Origin: SLFT01 sp964493075
GTDB lineage: Bacteria > Hydrogenedentota > Hydrogenedentia > Hydrogenedentales > CAITNO01
DNA: 6,850 bases
NCBI GenBank assembly: GCA_964493075.1
Contig: CAZBNU010000221.1
Span: 1 to 6,850 of the forward strand
Direction: 5' to 3'
Shown: one piece after another, positions 1 to 4,759 of the stretch
Position numbering within the stretch: position 1 is the first letter of the stretch
Layout of the letters: every line of letters begins with the position of its first letter
The notes under the pieces: model-generated
Databases searched by the model: none
Seen by the model: only the letters and a program-made list of their open reading frames with translations
Told to the model about the DNA's origin: nothing
Program-made: the position numbers and the translations under genes

Positions 1-14
1 GTCGTTATAATCAT
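1..14 (-). CDS. Possible gene start running off the left edge
   Basis: Only the first codons (M-I-I-T) are inside the window, so no product can be named. An ATG at 14-12 is preceded by GAGGG at 26-22 with a 7-nt gap, which is ideal spacing. An extended -10 element lies about 30 nt further upstream. Promoter, ribosome site and start codon in the right order make a real gene plausible. With four codons visible this remains a guess. Confidence 0.35.
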
Positions 15-44
15 TGCATATCCCTCTTTTCAGTTGATGACATG

Positions 45-53
45 ATTATATCA
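45..53 (-). promoter_or_regulatory. Extended -10 promoter element for the left-edge gene
   Basis: On the minus strand the sequence reads TGATATAAT, a TGN extension plus a perfect TATAAT hexamer. No good -35 hexamer is found 16-18 bp upstream (CGCAAA at best), which fits an extended -10 promoter. It lies between the terminator at 99-130 and the ATG at 14, as expected for an independent transcription unit. Confidence 0.4.
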
Positions 54-98
54 TCTTTGGTTTAAAATTTGCGTAAATAACCACAGCAACCTCAATAC

Positions 99-130
99 AA
101 AAGGAAAAACCGCCGGATCGCTCCGACGGC
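99..130 (-). terminator. Rho-independent terminator, minus strand
   Basis: On the minus strand a GC-rich stem of 8-9 bp, including one G-T wobble, closes on a GCGA loop (a GNRA tetraloop). It is followed by five T, CC and four T. It would end transcription arriving from the remnants at 338-869, and it separates them from the promoter at 45-53. Confidence 0.65.
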
Positions 131-147
131 TCTTCCAAAACCTTGCT

Positions 148-198
148 TCCTGTTGTCCTTCCCGATGCATTTCCTGAAGATGTCTGTCCTGATGTCTT
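148..198 (-). repeat. Degenerate 12-nt tandem repeat
   Basis: Read on the minus strand, four adjacent units resemble aagacatcagga. Three are 12 nt and one is 15 nt. In the only long open frame they encode a Thr/Ser/Gly tract (K-T-S-G, Q-T-S-S-G, N-A-S-G, R-T-T-G), which resembles a linker in a surface protein. The frame has no convincing start (a TAA lies shortly upstream) and runs through the terminator, so I do not call a gene. It may be the tail of another decayed surface protein gene. Confidence 0.45.
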
Positions 199-272
199 GC
201 CATGATGTCTAAACTCTGGTGTCCATGTGTTTCCTGCAATACTTTGATACAATGCACCATTTTAGCTGGTCG

Positions 273-345
273 CAGGGGTTTCGATAACGAGCGGAGGTAT
301 CGTTAACGGGCAGGGTATCGTTAACGAGCAATGGCTTTTAACGAG
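273..345. repeat. Four 17-19 bp tandem repeats with a CGTTAACG core
   Basis: Units at 273-291, 292-310, 311-328 and 329-345 share the pattern (t/g)aTCGTTAACGgG. The middle two carry the perfect 8-bp palindrome CGTTAACG and the outer two are degenerate. The block begins exactly at the stop codon of the cysteine desulfurase remnant and overlaps its last two codons. Function is unknown. It could be a repeat expansion at a recombination junction or a cluster of binding sites. Confidence 0.55.
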
Positions 346-478
346 TGATGCTAATGATTTCATCTGCAATTGTAATGCTGTCGCCGAGCGTATTATCTTT
401 GCCGAAAGAAATGCGTATTGTTCCTTCCGCATAATCGCTCGGCACCTTTATCGCTTCAATTACGTGCGACCAGCAGGA
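338..478 (-). pseudogene. Cysteine desulfurase (NifS/IscS-type) C-terminal remnant
   Basis: The frame from 478 to the stop at 340-338 encodes a short peptide with S-H-V-I-E-A-I followed by Y-A-E-G-T-I-R-I-S-F-G-K-D-N-T. This is the signature of the C-terminal small domain of aminotransferase class V cysteine desulfurases, where SSHVL-A-I is followed about ten residues later by a GTIRISFG-type strand. Those enzymes are about 380-400 residues and carry a PLP lysine and a catalytic cysteine. None of that remains, and an in-frame stop lies at 481-479. The piece has no start or ribosome site and overlaps the 3' end of the WxL-like gene, so it is a translocated or deletion remnant. The family call is confident; the absence of function is inferred from length. 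Confidence 0.7.
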
Positions 479-869
479 TCAGCATCACTAACAACAGGCA
501 CAGCTGTCACTTTCACAGACGAAGTAGCCAAGGCATTCCCCTCAGCCACGTATTCAGAAGTTTCAGTATTATACTCCTTAAGCTGTGTGAGCATAAGTAC
601 CACCTTCCAGCCATCACCTGTTTCTCTAGGATCAACAACATCGGCAATGGCCCAATCGGCCGTTGATGTTTTTTGTGTACCATCCAAAGTAATGCCGGTG
701 AAGGCCGCGAAAGTAATACCCCCCCACCCCCCACCCCTGATAAATTACCGCCTGTAATCGCAACCCCAGAATCTGCAGCTGCAAAAGCCGGTGTGACCAT
801 TAACGAAAATACCGTCGCCACAGCAACCATCGTCGAAATAAGTTTCTTGTTAAAAGTCTTTCTAAACAT
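460..869 (-). pseudogene. WxL-like secreted surface protein, frameshifted and C-terminally truncated
   Basis: The start at 869 has AAGGAGG at 886-880 with a 10-nt gap. Residues 1-30 form a Sec signal peptide: basic MFRKTFNKK, hydrophobic core, and cleavage after the A-F-A at 28-30. Next comes the A-I-T-G-G-N-L-S start typical of WxL-like wall-associated proteins. A G-run (C-tracts at 719-737 on the plus strand) shifts the frame. After a one-base correction the frame reads G-I-T-F-A-A-F-T-G-I-T-L-D-G-T-Q, then a D-W-A-I-A-D-V and G-D-G-W-K-V-V-L region like the GW(K/N)VT strand of WxL-type domains. The corrected product would be 136 residues, whereas this type usually has about 180-220. It lacks the G-T-Y strands of the C-terminal half and stops at the cysteine desulfurase junction. 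It probably once bound the cell wall. Confidence 0.72.
719..737 (-). repeat. Homopolymeric G tracts at the frameshift in the WxL-like gene
   Basis: The minus strand carries G4-T-G6-T-G7. Upstream the frame encodes the signal peptide; downstream the WxL-like domain is open only in the next frame. Adding one G, or removing two, would join them. Such tracts are prone to slipped-strand changes in replication and to sequencing error, so this could be an on/off switch, a fixed mutation, or an artefact. Confidence 0.75.
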
Positions 870-984
870 TAAAAACTCGCCTCCTTATTTTTTCTTGTTT
901 TTCCACATCAGTAAATTTCCGACACGAGCAACATACCCAAACGAGGTTTTTCTTGTTACAGATGTTTTCTTTTGTTATCCACAC

Positions 985-1066
985 TCCTTTCGGTAACCGC
1001 CTGTCACCTGTCTTATAACAGAATGCCCTAAACTTTGCGTCTACCCCTTTTGGATGGATTGTTTCT
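985..1066 (-). promoter_or_regulatory. Probable c-di-GMP-I (GEMM-I) riboswitch, degenerate 5' half
   Basis: In the leader of the WxL-like gene the minus strand shows, in order, GACGCAAAG (1041-1033), an AGGG segment, GACAG, and GGTTACCG (998-991) followed by AA. These match the conserved blocks of clostridial c-di-GMP-I aptamers (GACGCAAAGC, AGGGTCTA, GACAGCCAGGTTGCCGAA) with natural spacing. The upstream GGCAAAC block, which should pair with the 3' block, is poor here (AGAAAC), so P1 is not clearly formed and the aptamer may have decayed. No terminator lies between it and the ribosome site about 100 nt downstream, so control at translation would be more likely. c-di-GMP control of surface proteins is well known in Clostridia. 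Confidence 0.6.
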
Positions 1067-1142
1067 ATAATTTATTTCAGCCCCAAAAAAAGCCAGCAAA
1101 AAAGATTTATGGCCTAAAAGCCAGAGTCTATGCGGCTTGTGG

Positions 1143-1170
1143 GGGCTTCTACACAAGAAAGTAGAAGCCC
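1143..1170. repeat. Perfect 10-bp hairpin
   Basis: GGGCTTCTAC at 1143-1152 pairs with GTAGAAGCCC at 1161-1170 across an 8-nt loop. Neither side has a clear T-tract, although the plus-strand side is followed by tcatttctctgattt. It may be a weak terminator or a processed RNA end. No gene lies immediately before it on either strand. Confidence 0.6.
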
Positions 1171-1191
1171 TCATTTCTCTGATTTATCAGC

Positions 1192-1216
1192 ACTCCTGCT
1201 TCACTCTGGCAGGAGT
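1192..1216. repeat. 8-bp inverted repeat
   Basis: ACTCCTGC at 1192-1199 pairs with GCAGGAGT at 1209-1216 around a 9-nt loop. No T-tract follows on either strand. The stretch 1067-1293 holds no gene I can support, only this and two other hairpins (1143-1170 and 1254-1287). Confidence 0.5.
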
Positions 1217-1253
1217 TGAACGCGCGAGCGAGCAGAACGACAAAATCAACCAT

Positions 1254-1287
1254 AAAAAAACGGCAATCAATACAAAAGGTTGATTGC
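1254..1287 (-). terminator. Rho-independent terminator left of the IS
   Basis: On the minus strand GCAATCAA pairs with TTGATTGC (1287-1280 with 1270-1263) around a 9-nt loop. CG and seven T follow at 1260-1254. It lies 6 bp outside the left inverted repeat of the IS30-family element. It would end a minus-strand transcript entering from the right, which the IS has now displaced. Confidence 0.68.
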
Positions 1288-1293
1288 ATAATG

Positions 1294-1305
1294 AAGTTGG
1301 ACACT
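1294..1305 (+). repeat. Left terminal inverted repeat of the IS30-family element
   Basis: AAGTTGGACACT is matched exactly on the opposite strand at 2537-2526. Beyond these 12 bases similarity is patchy, with a GAAA block recurring at a different offset. Confidence 0.8.
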
Positions 1306-1385
1306 TGAAAGAAGAATCCATAGTGATTTTCCCCTCATGGTAAAATGGGGTTCTCACACTACCATTAACCAAGGGGGCAATCACT

Positions 1386-2444
1386 ATGGACTGCCAAGAT
1401 TATATCACAGTCATACCGGAACGCAAGAAGGGACAGCACCTTCAGCGAGAAGAAAGAGGCGCTATCCAGCATTTCAAGCGACAGGGATACAGCAACAGAG
1501 CCATTGCCAGAGAGATCGGGTGCTCACCAACAACCGTTGGCAATGAGATTAATCGTGGCACACCGCCTCGAAAAAGTAGCAAGGGCAGAGCACCGGTGTA
1601 CTCGGCAAAGCGTGGTGAAGCGGTGTACAGAAGCAATCGCAGCCGTTCCCGCAAGCCCCACAAGATTGCCAGGTGCCAACCTTTTGCCCACTGGGTGGGT
1701 AAGCAGTTCCACGAGCACAAGTGGTCTTTGGATTCATGTGCGGGCTATGCCAGACTGCATGGACTGTTCATGGCAGATGAAATGGTCTGCACCCACACAC
1801 TCTACAATGAGGTTTGGGCTGGCTCATTCCCCTTGAAGGTAACGGAGCTGCCAGAGGCCATAAAACGCAAGAAGCGCAAGGGTTCCAAGCCCCGTGAGAA
1901 CAAGAAGAACTACGGGAAAAGCATCTCAGTTCGCCCTGAAATTGCCGCAAGCCGCATTGAGGAAGGCCATTGGGAGGGCGACACGGTGGTAGGCAAACGG
2001 GCGGGTAAAGAGGCTGTGGTGTTCTCCATGATTGAGAAGAAAACCGAGAACTACATTGCCCTTCGCATCCCCGGAAAGACCAGTGAGGCCGTAATGTCTG
2101 CCATGCAGATGCTCAAAACGGAGTATGGCGACAGGTTCGCGCAGGTCTTTAAGACCATCACCGTGGATAACGGCTCTGAGTTTGCAGCCTTCTCTCAGGT
2201 TGAGCAATGGGGTGCTGATGTGTTCTTTGCCCATCCCTACACCTCGTGGGAGCGCCCGCAAAACGAGCGCCACAACGGTTTGTTCCGCGCTTTTATCCCA
2301 AAGGGAGCATCTATTGAGGATTACTCGGCAGAGTACATTATGTCCGCTGCTGATGAGCTGAACGGGCGGCCACGCAAGAAGCTGGGCTACCGTACCCCGG
2401 AGGAACTGTTTGAGGCGTTCCTCGACTCTGTATTCGCAACCTGA
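1386..2444 (+). CDS. IS30-family transposase
   Basis: The 352-residue protein catalyses movement of its own element. Residues 26-58 form a helix-turn-helix (G-Y-S-N-R-A-I-A-R-E-I-G-C-S-P-T-T-V) typical of the IS30 N-terminus. The catalytic DDE core is intact: D199 in GHWEGDTVVG, D261 in ITVDNGSEF, and E294 in SWERPQNERHNG, with 32 residues between the second Asp and the Glu. The final stretch R-T-P-E-E-L-F-E is the usual C-terminal end. Length fits the family. The start at 1386 has AAGGGGG at 1371-1377 with an 8-nt gap. A TAAAAT at 1341 may be its -10, but no matching -35 was found. Nothing looks broken, so the element is probably active. Confidence 0.93.
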   Translation: MDCQDYITVIPERKKGQHLQREERGAIQHFKRQGYSNRAIAREIGCSPTTVGNEINRGTPPRKSSKGRAPVYSAKRGEAVYRSNRSRSRKPHKIARCQPFAHWVGKQFHEHKWSLDSCAGYARLHGLFMADEMVCTHTLYNEVWAGSFPLKVTELPEAIKRKKRKGSKPRENKKNYGKSISVRPEIAASRIEEGHWEGDTVVGKRAGKEAVVFSMIEKKTENYIALRIPGKTSEAVMSAMQMLKTEYGDRFAQVFKTITVDNGSEFAAFSQVEQWGADVFFAHPYTSWERPQNERHNGLFRAFIPKGASIEDYSAEYIMSAADELNGRPRKKLGYRTPEELFEAFLDSVFAT

Positions 2445-2454
2445 CGGCTGCGGC

Positions 2455-2500
2455 AACCACGCTCCCGACAGAAGCCAAGGCTTCCGTCGTGCCCGTGGTT
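2455..2500 (+). repeat. Long imperfect hairpin inside the IS right end
   Basis: AACCACG at 2455-2461 pairs with CGTGGTT at 2494-2500. An inner GAC/GAAGCC stem (2467-2476) pairs with GGCTTC/GTC (2479-2488), with small bulges. It begins 10 nt after the transposase stop and no T-tract follows. It could serve as an RNA 3' end or block outside transcripts from reaching the transposase gene on the other strand. Confidence 0.6.
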
Positions 2501-2525
2501 ATGGAGAACTAATTTTCACCGTGCG

Positions 2526-2537
2526 AGTGTCCAACTT
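2526..2537 (-). repeat. Right terminal inverted repeat of the IS30-family element
   Basis: AGTGTCCAACTT is the exact complement of the left repeat. Just inside it, at 2518-2516, is the stop codon that now ends the BKACE remnant reading in from the right. Confidence 0.8.
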
Positions 2538-2554
2538 GCACTTGCAATTTTCGT

Positions 2555-2594
2555 AAAAAAAAGAATGCAATTGCTTAAGTAATTGCATTCTTTT
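2555..2594 (-). terminator. 14-bp palindromic terminator, probably bidirectional
   Basis: Arms at 2559-2572 and 2581-2594 are perfect complements (AAAAGAATGCAATT and its reverse). The 8-nt loop contains CTTAAG, so 17 of 18 positions are symmetric. Minus-strand transcripts meet eight T after the stem; plus-strand transcripts meet four. It lies inside the fused tail of the BKACE fragment, 17 bp outside the right IS repeat. Confidence 0.75.
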
Positions 2595-3141
2595 CGAAAA
2601 TCATACTTTGCGGGTATCGCAGGATTGGGTTGGAAATACTCATCATGAGCATTGAAGCAATAGGACATGAGATCCGGGCCCTGCTTCATCATTTTTACTT
2701 TGTCCGGCATACGGGCACTTGCAATACCATACTGCATAACAACAGGGGCATGTGCTCTGATGCGGTCGTTCAATTCCTGCCAGCCTGCCAAATCAACTTT
2801 GGAAAGCCTTTTTCCATCTGATTGAACTTCGTCTTCCAGCCAATGAACTCCGTGAATATGAGTTATGCTGGCACCAGCGTCTACTGCTCTATTGTACTCA
2901 TCTGCGAAGGCTTTGACATCTTCGATTTTGGGGCAGTAAGGATTCTCCGGGTAGGACATCGTAGAGTCTACCGTTACGGTAATCATAAGTTTTTCCATTG
3001 AGTCTTCTCCTCCTGTTTTGTTTTTTAAATGGGCGTTAGTCTGCTTTATAAAGCGTTCCCTTAGGAAAACTTTAAATTCACAAATTAAGGAAAATATTAA
3101 CCGGATTGCAACTAATTCGATATTGATATTTAACAAAGGAT

Positions 3142-3179
3142 TTGCATAACAACAGTGGTGTTCAACTATCATTATGCAA
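3142..3179. repeat. Inverted repeat in the BKACE leader
   Basis: TTGCATAA at 3142-3149 and TTATGCAA at 3172-3179 are perfect complements separated by 22 bp. The spacer holds a second near-palindrome (AACAGTGGTGTT). It sits in the approximately 240-nt leader between the promoter at 3248-3277 and the BKACE start, so it could be an operator or an RNA structure. The rest of 2999-3348 is AT-rich with no supportable gene. Confidence 0.4.
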
Positions 3180-3247
3180 GCAAAAATTGGAAAACCAGCC
3201 ACAAAAACCAGTTAATTATATTCGAAATTTGTGTCCCTTTCACCTAT

Positions 3248-3277
3248 AATTTAGCATCAGGTCACACCCTGTGTCAA
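3248..3277 (-). promoter_or_regulatory. Candidate promoter for the BKACE gene with operator-like dyad
   Basis: On the minus strand a perfect TTGACA (3277-3272) is followed after 18 bp by TAAATT (3253-3248), a 4/6 match to the -10 consensus. A near-palindrome with arms GACACA and TGTGAC (3275-3261) overlaps the -35 and the spacer. A slightly long spacer containing a dyad resembles promoters controlled by MerR-type activators. No such regulator gene is in the window, so that reading is speculative. Confidence 0.5.
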
Positions 3278-3348
3278 GGAATTATTGTTAACTTTTCATC
3301 AATATTCCCCGGTTTATGATGACAGTGCTTATTGCGCAACAAATGGCT

Positions 3349-4118
3349 TCATATGGCCTTTTCTTCCTCTGAAATTTCGACATCAGGCAGCAATTCCTGA
3401 GCCTGTTGGGCTGATATATTCTCTACCTTATCCAGCCTTGAATGTATAGTATTGACATTCCTCTCAAGCGCGCCACCCATCGGATACCCGGCTTTCCCGC
3501 TCATGCGTGTGCCCAGTATCATAATAAGAGCCTCCGCTGAAAATTCAGCCGGCATGAGTGCGGTCAGAATATCCTGGATCGTTTGGCTTTGAATGCCCTG
3601 TACGACCTCGCCGACCGTCCGACCGAGATATTTGCGCGCAAGGCTTAAAAATCCTCTGCTGTCCTTCATAAACCCAATCATTTCGGAAAGGTTCGAAGGT
3701 GCCCCTGTTGGCATTTTGGTATGAATCATGGCAGTGATATCACCGCAGAGCTCGTCAATTCTATCCCCGTCTTTTTCTGAGAGCGCATGTAAAAAGGCTC
3801 TGAATTTTGAAATCTCCATCGGGGTCTCATACATTACGCCGCCCAGTTCCAAAAAGATGGAGTCTGCGTTATAGATTACCGTATTCTCTTCGAGCGCGCC
3901 TACTTCACGGTACAACTTATTAAATCCATCGCCGGGCTTCGTACCGACCATCCAATGGATACAACCGTCAAATCGGTATCCATTTCTCACCCAGGCCGTG
4001 CACACTCCGCCCCGCCTGAAAGCTCAAAAATTTCCGTGTCAATACCGTTTTGCTGCAGATAAATTCCCGCACTCAGACCGGTAAGGCCTGCCCCGATAAT
4101 GTTTACCTTTTTAGCCAT
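3349..4118 (-). pseudogene. Phytoene-desaturase-like FAD-dependent oxidoreductase, frameshifted and truncated
   Basis: The start at 4118 has GAGGG at 4132-4128 with a 9-nt gap. Residues 5-32 form a Rossmann dinucleotide-binding fold: V-N-I-I-G-A-G-L-T-G-L-S-A-G, ending in the acidic E-I-F-E that holds the FAD ribose. About one base is missing near 4010-4025: the first frame stops at 3989-3987, while homology continues in the next frame as G-V-C-T-A-W-V-R-N-G-Y-R-F-D-G-C-I-H-W, typical of NAD(P)/FAD oxidoreductases of the CrtI/retinol-saturase type. Adding one base gives exactly 257 codons, against about 500 in the family. After G-Y-P-M-G-G-A-L-E the expected sequence is replaced by an acidic tail ending in E-E-E-K-A-I that I cannot place. 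The substrate is unknown. It diverges from the MarR/MATE operon and keeps a strong promoter. Confidence 0.72.
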
Positions 4119-4141
4119 AGTGTATCGCCCTCATTTCAAAT

Positions 4142-4180
4142 ATGGATGAACGTGTGTTCATTGAACCTGCGTTCATCCAT
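4142..4180. promoter_or_regulatory. Tandem palindromic operator, probably for the MarR protein
   Basis: Two 14-bp palindromes, TGAACGTGTGTTCA (4147-4160) and TGAACCTGCGTTCA (4162-4175), repeat at a 15-bp period. They are nested in a larger perfect dyad, ATGGATGAACG at 4142-4152 with its complement at 4170-4180. MarR dimers bind palindromes of this size next to their own gene. The sites cover about +1 to +28 of the oxidoreductase transcript, so binding should repress it. Confidence 0.72.
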
Positions 4181-4209
4181 ATTGTAATAACAGTATTCTG
4201 CTTTGTCAA
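4181..4209 (-). promoter_or_regulatory. Sigma-A promoter of the divergent oxidoreductase gene
   Basis: On the minus strand TTGACA (4209-4204), a 17-bp spacer and TACAAT (4186-4181) match the consensus in 11 of 12 positions. Predicted start is near 4174, at the edge of the tandem operator. A strong promoter on a broken gene suggests recent inactivation. Confidence 0.8.
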
Positions 4210-4228
4210 TAATCGCAAAGATTGCTGC

Positions 4229-4257
4229 TTGACATTCCGGGTTGACGTCTATATAAT
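4229..4257 (+). promoter_or_regulatory. Perfect consensus sigma-A promoter of the MarR/MATE operon
   Basis: TTGACA (4229-4234), a 17-bp spacer and TATAAT (4252-4257) match the consensus in 12 of 12 positions. Predicted start is near 4264, giving a leader of about 42 nt. A second TATAAT at 4275 lacks a -35 at the right distance. A promoter this strong normally needs repression, consistent with MarR control. Confidence 0.8.
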
Positions 4258-4266
4258 CGTTATATT

Positions 4267-4288
4267 TAGAACAGTATAATATAGAACA
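4267..4288 (+). promoter_or_regulatory. Direct repeat TAGAACA, candidate second MarR site
   Basis: TAGAACA occurs at 4267-4273 and 4282-4288, again with a 15-bp period, just downstream of the predicted operon start. Both copies carry the GAAC half-site seen in the tandem palindromes but lack the matching GTTC arm, so binding would be weaker. This mirrors the placement of the other operator relative to its own promoter. Confidence 0.4.
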
Positions 4289-4305
4289 AATCGAAAGGCG
4301 ACATG

Positions 4306-4743
4306 ATGAACAATTCGACAAAACTTCTGGTCAGCGGTCAGCAAATGAAACGGCTTTATGAAAAGCAGTTTGAAGGAGTTTGCCAAAGGTACCAAATCAA
4401 TCAAAATGAAGCCGATATCCTTGTTTTTCTTGCAAACAACCCTGGCTTTGATACGGCAAGGGATATCGTCGAAATGCGGATGATTGTCAAGAGCTATGTT
4501 TCAACCTCCGTTGAGAACCTCATAAAAAAAGGCCTGCTTGTGAGAATTCCGGACGAGAATGACAGGCGGGTCATCCATCTTCATTTAACAGATAAAACGA
4601 TTCCCATTATTGCGGATGCAAGAGCCGAGCAGGAGAGATTTATTAAGATACTTTTCACGGGGATGGCAGCTGACGAGATCAAAATGTTTGAGACGCTGCT
4701 GGCTATGATCTTTGACAACGCAAATAATGCGAACGGACTATAA
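4306..4743 (+). CDS. MarR-family transcriptional repressor
   Basis: The protein has 145 residues, the usual size for this dimeric DNA-binding family. The winged helix spans about residues 33-95: helix around N-E-A-D-I-L-V-F-L-A, recognition helix around S-Y-V-S-T-S-V-E-N-L-I-K-K-G-L-L, and a wing with R-I-P-D-E-N-D-R-R-V containing the family's conserved D-x-R/DRR signature (86-88). The flanking helices form the dimer interface and ligand pocket. ATG at 4303 and 4306 are both possible. GAAAGG at 4293-4298 gives a 7-nt gap to 4306 but only 4 to 4303, so 4306 is preferred. The MATE gene starts 16 nt after the stop, so the two form an operon. Proximity of the palindromes suggests it represses itself, the pump and the divergent oxidoreductase until an effector, perhaps a pump substrate, binds. 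Confidence 0.88.
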   Translation: MNNSTKLLVSGQQMKRLYEKQFEGVCQRYQINQNEADILVFLANNPGFDTARDIVEMRMIVKSYVSTSVENLIKKGLLVRIPDENDRRVIHLHLTDKTIPIIADARAEQERFIKILFTGMAADEIKMFETLLAMIFDNANNANGL

Positions 4744-4759
4744 ACGAGGGATAGAGATA

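Larger units (their letters stand above)
1294..2537 (+). mobile_element. Complete IS30-family insertion sequence
   Basis: The element is about 1,244 bp with one transposase gene. It is bounded by 12-bp perfect inverted repeats (AAGTTGGACACT at 1294, its complement ending at 2537). Family assignment comes from the transposase. A long hairpin between the transposase stop and the right end probably limits read-through. I find no convincing direct repeat at the two junctions (at most one base), so either the target duplication is very short or the flanks have rearranged since insertion. Transposase base composition is visibly more GC-rich than the flanks, as expected of an acquired element. Ends are set from the matching repeats and could be off by one or two bases. 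Confidence 0.85.
2516..2998 (-). pseudogene. BKACE (DUF849) beta-keto acid cleavage enzyme, N-terminal fragment
   Basis: BKACE enzymes condense a beta-keto acid with acetyl-CoA and split it to acetoacetate and a new CoA ester. The start at 2998 has AGGAGGAG at 3014-3007 with an 8-nt gap. The alternative upstream start at 3202 has no such site. Residues 5-10 (M-I-T-V-T-V) and 40-49 (D-A-G-A-S-I-T-H-I-H) match the first barrel strand and the metal-binding H-x-H of the family (H47, H49). Homology stops near residue 130 (N-P-A-I-P). The frame then reads through a terminator hairpin and into the IS end, adding about 30 foreign residues to a 160-residue total. Family members have about 280-310 residues, so most of the barrel is missing. 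No C-terminal half lies beyond the IS, so this is more than a simple insertion. Ribosome site and promoter look intact. Confidence 0.7.

Noticed and set aside
51..260. Second minus-strand frame of 69 codons overlapping the 12-nt repeats
   Set aside because: No ribosome site, no recognisable features, and it runs through a terminator.
273..345. CRISPR-like array
   Set aside because: Units are 17-19 bp, adjacent without unique spacers, and degenerate, with no cas genes nearby.
1143..1170. Perfect hairpin as a terminator
   Set aside because: Neither strand has a proper T-tract and no gene ends next to it. It is kept only as an inverted repeat.
1187..1384. Minus-strand 65-codon open frame with a hydrophobic stretch
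   Set aside because: It spans the IS left end and a terminator, has no ribosome site, and its codons are explained by the IS leader and inverted repeats.
1926..2456. 176-codon minus-strand frame inside the transposase gene
   Set aside because: It is a shadow of the strongly conserved transposase frame and has no start signal.
2999..3202. N-terminal extension of the BKACE fragment to an ATG at 3202
   Set aside because: The extension has no family similarity and no ribosome site, whereas ATG 2998 has AGGAGGAG at 8 nt.
4712..4759. Earlier start for the MATE gene at 4712
   Set aside because: It would overlap the end of the repressor gene, lacks a ribosome site, and adds residues not seen in MATE proteins.
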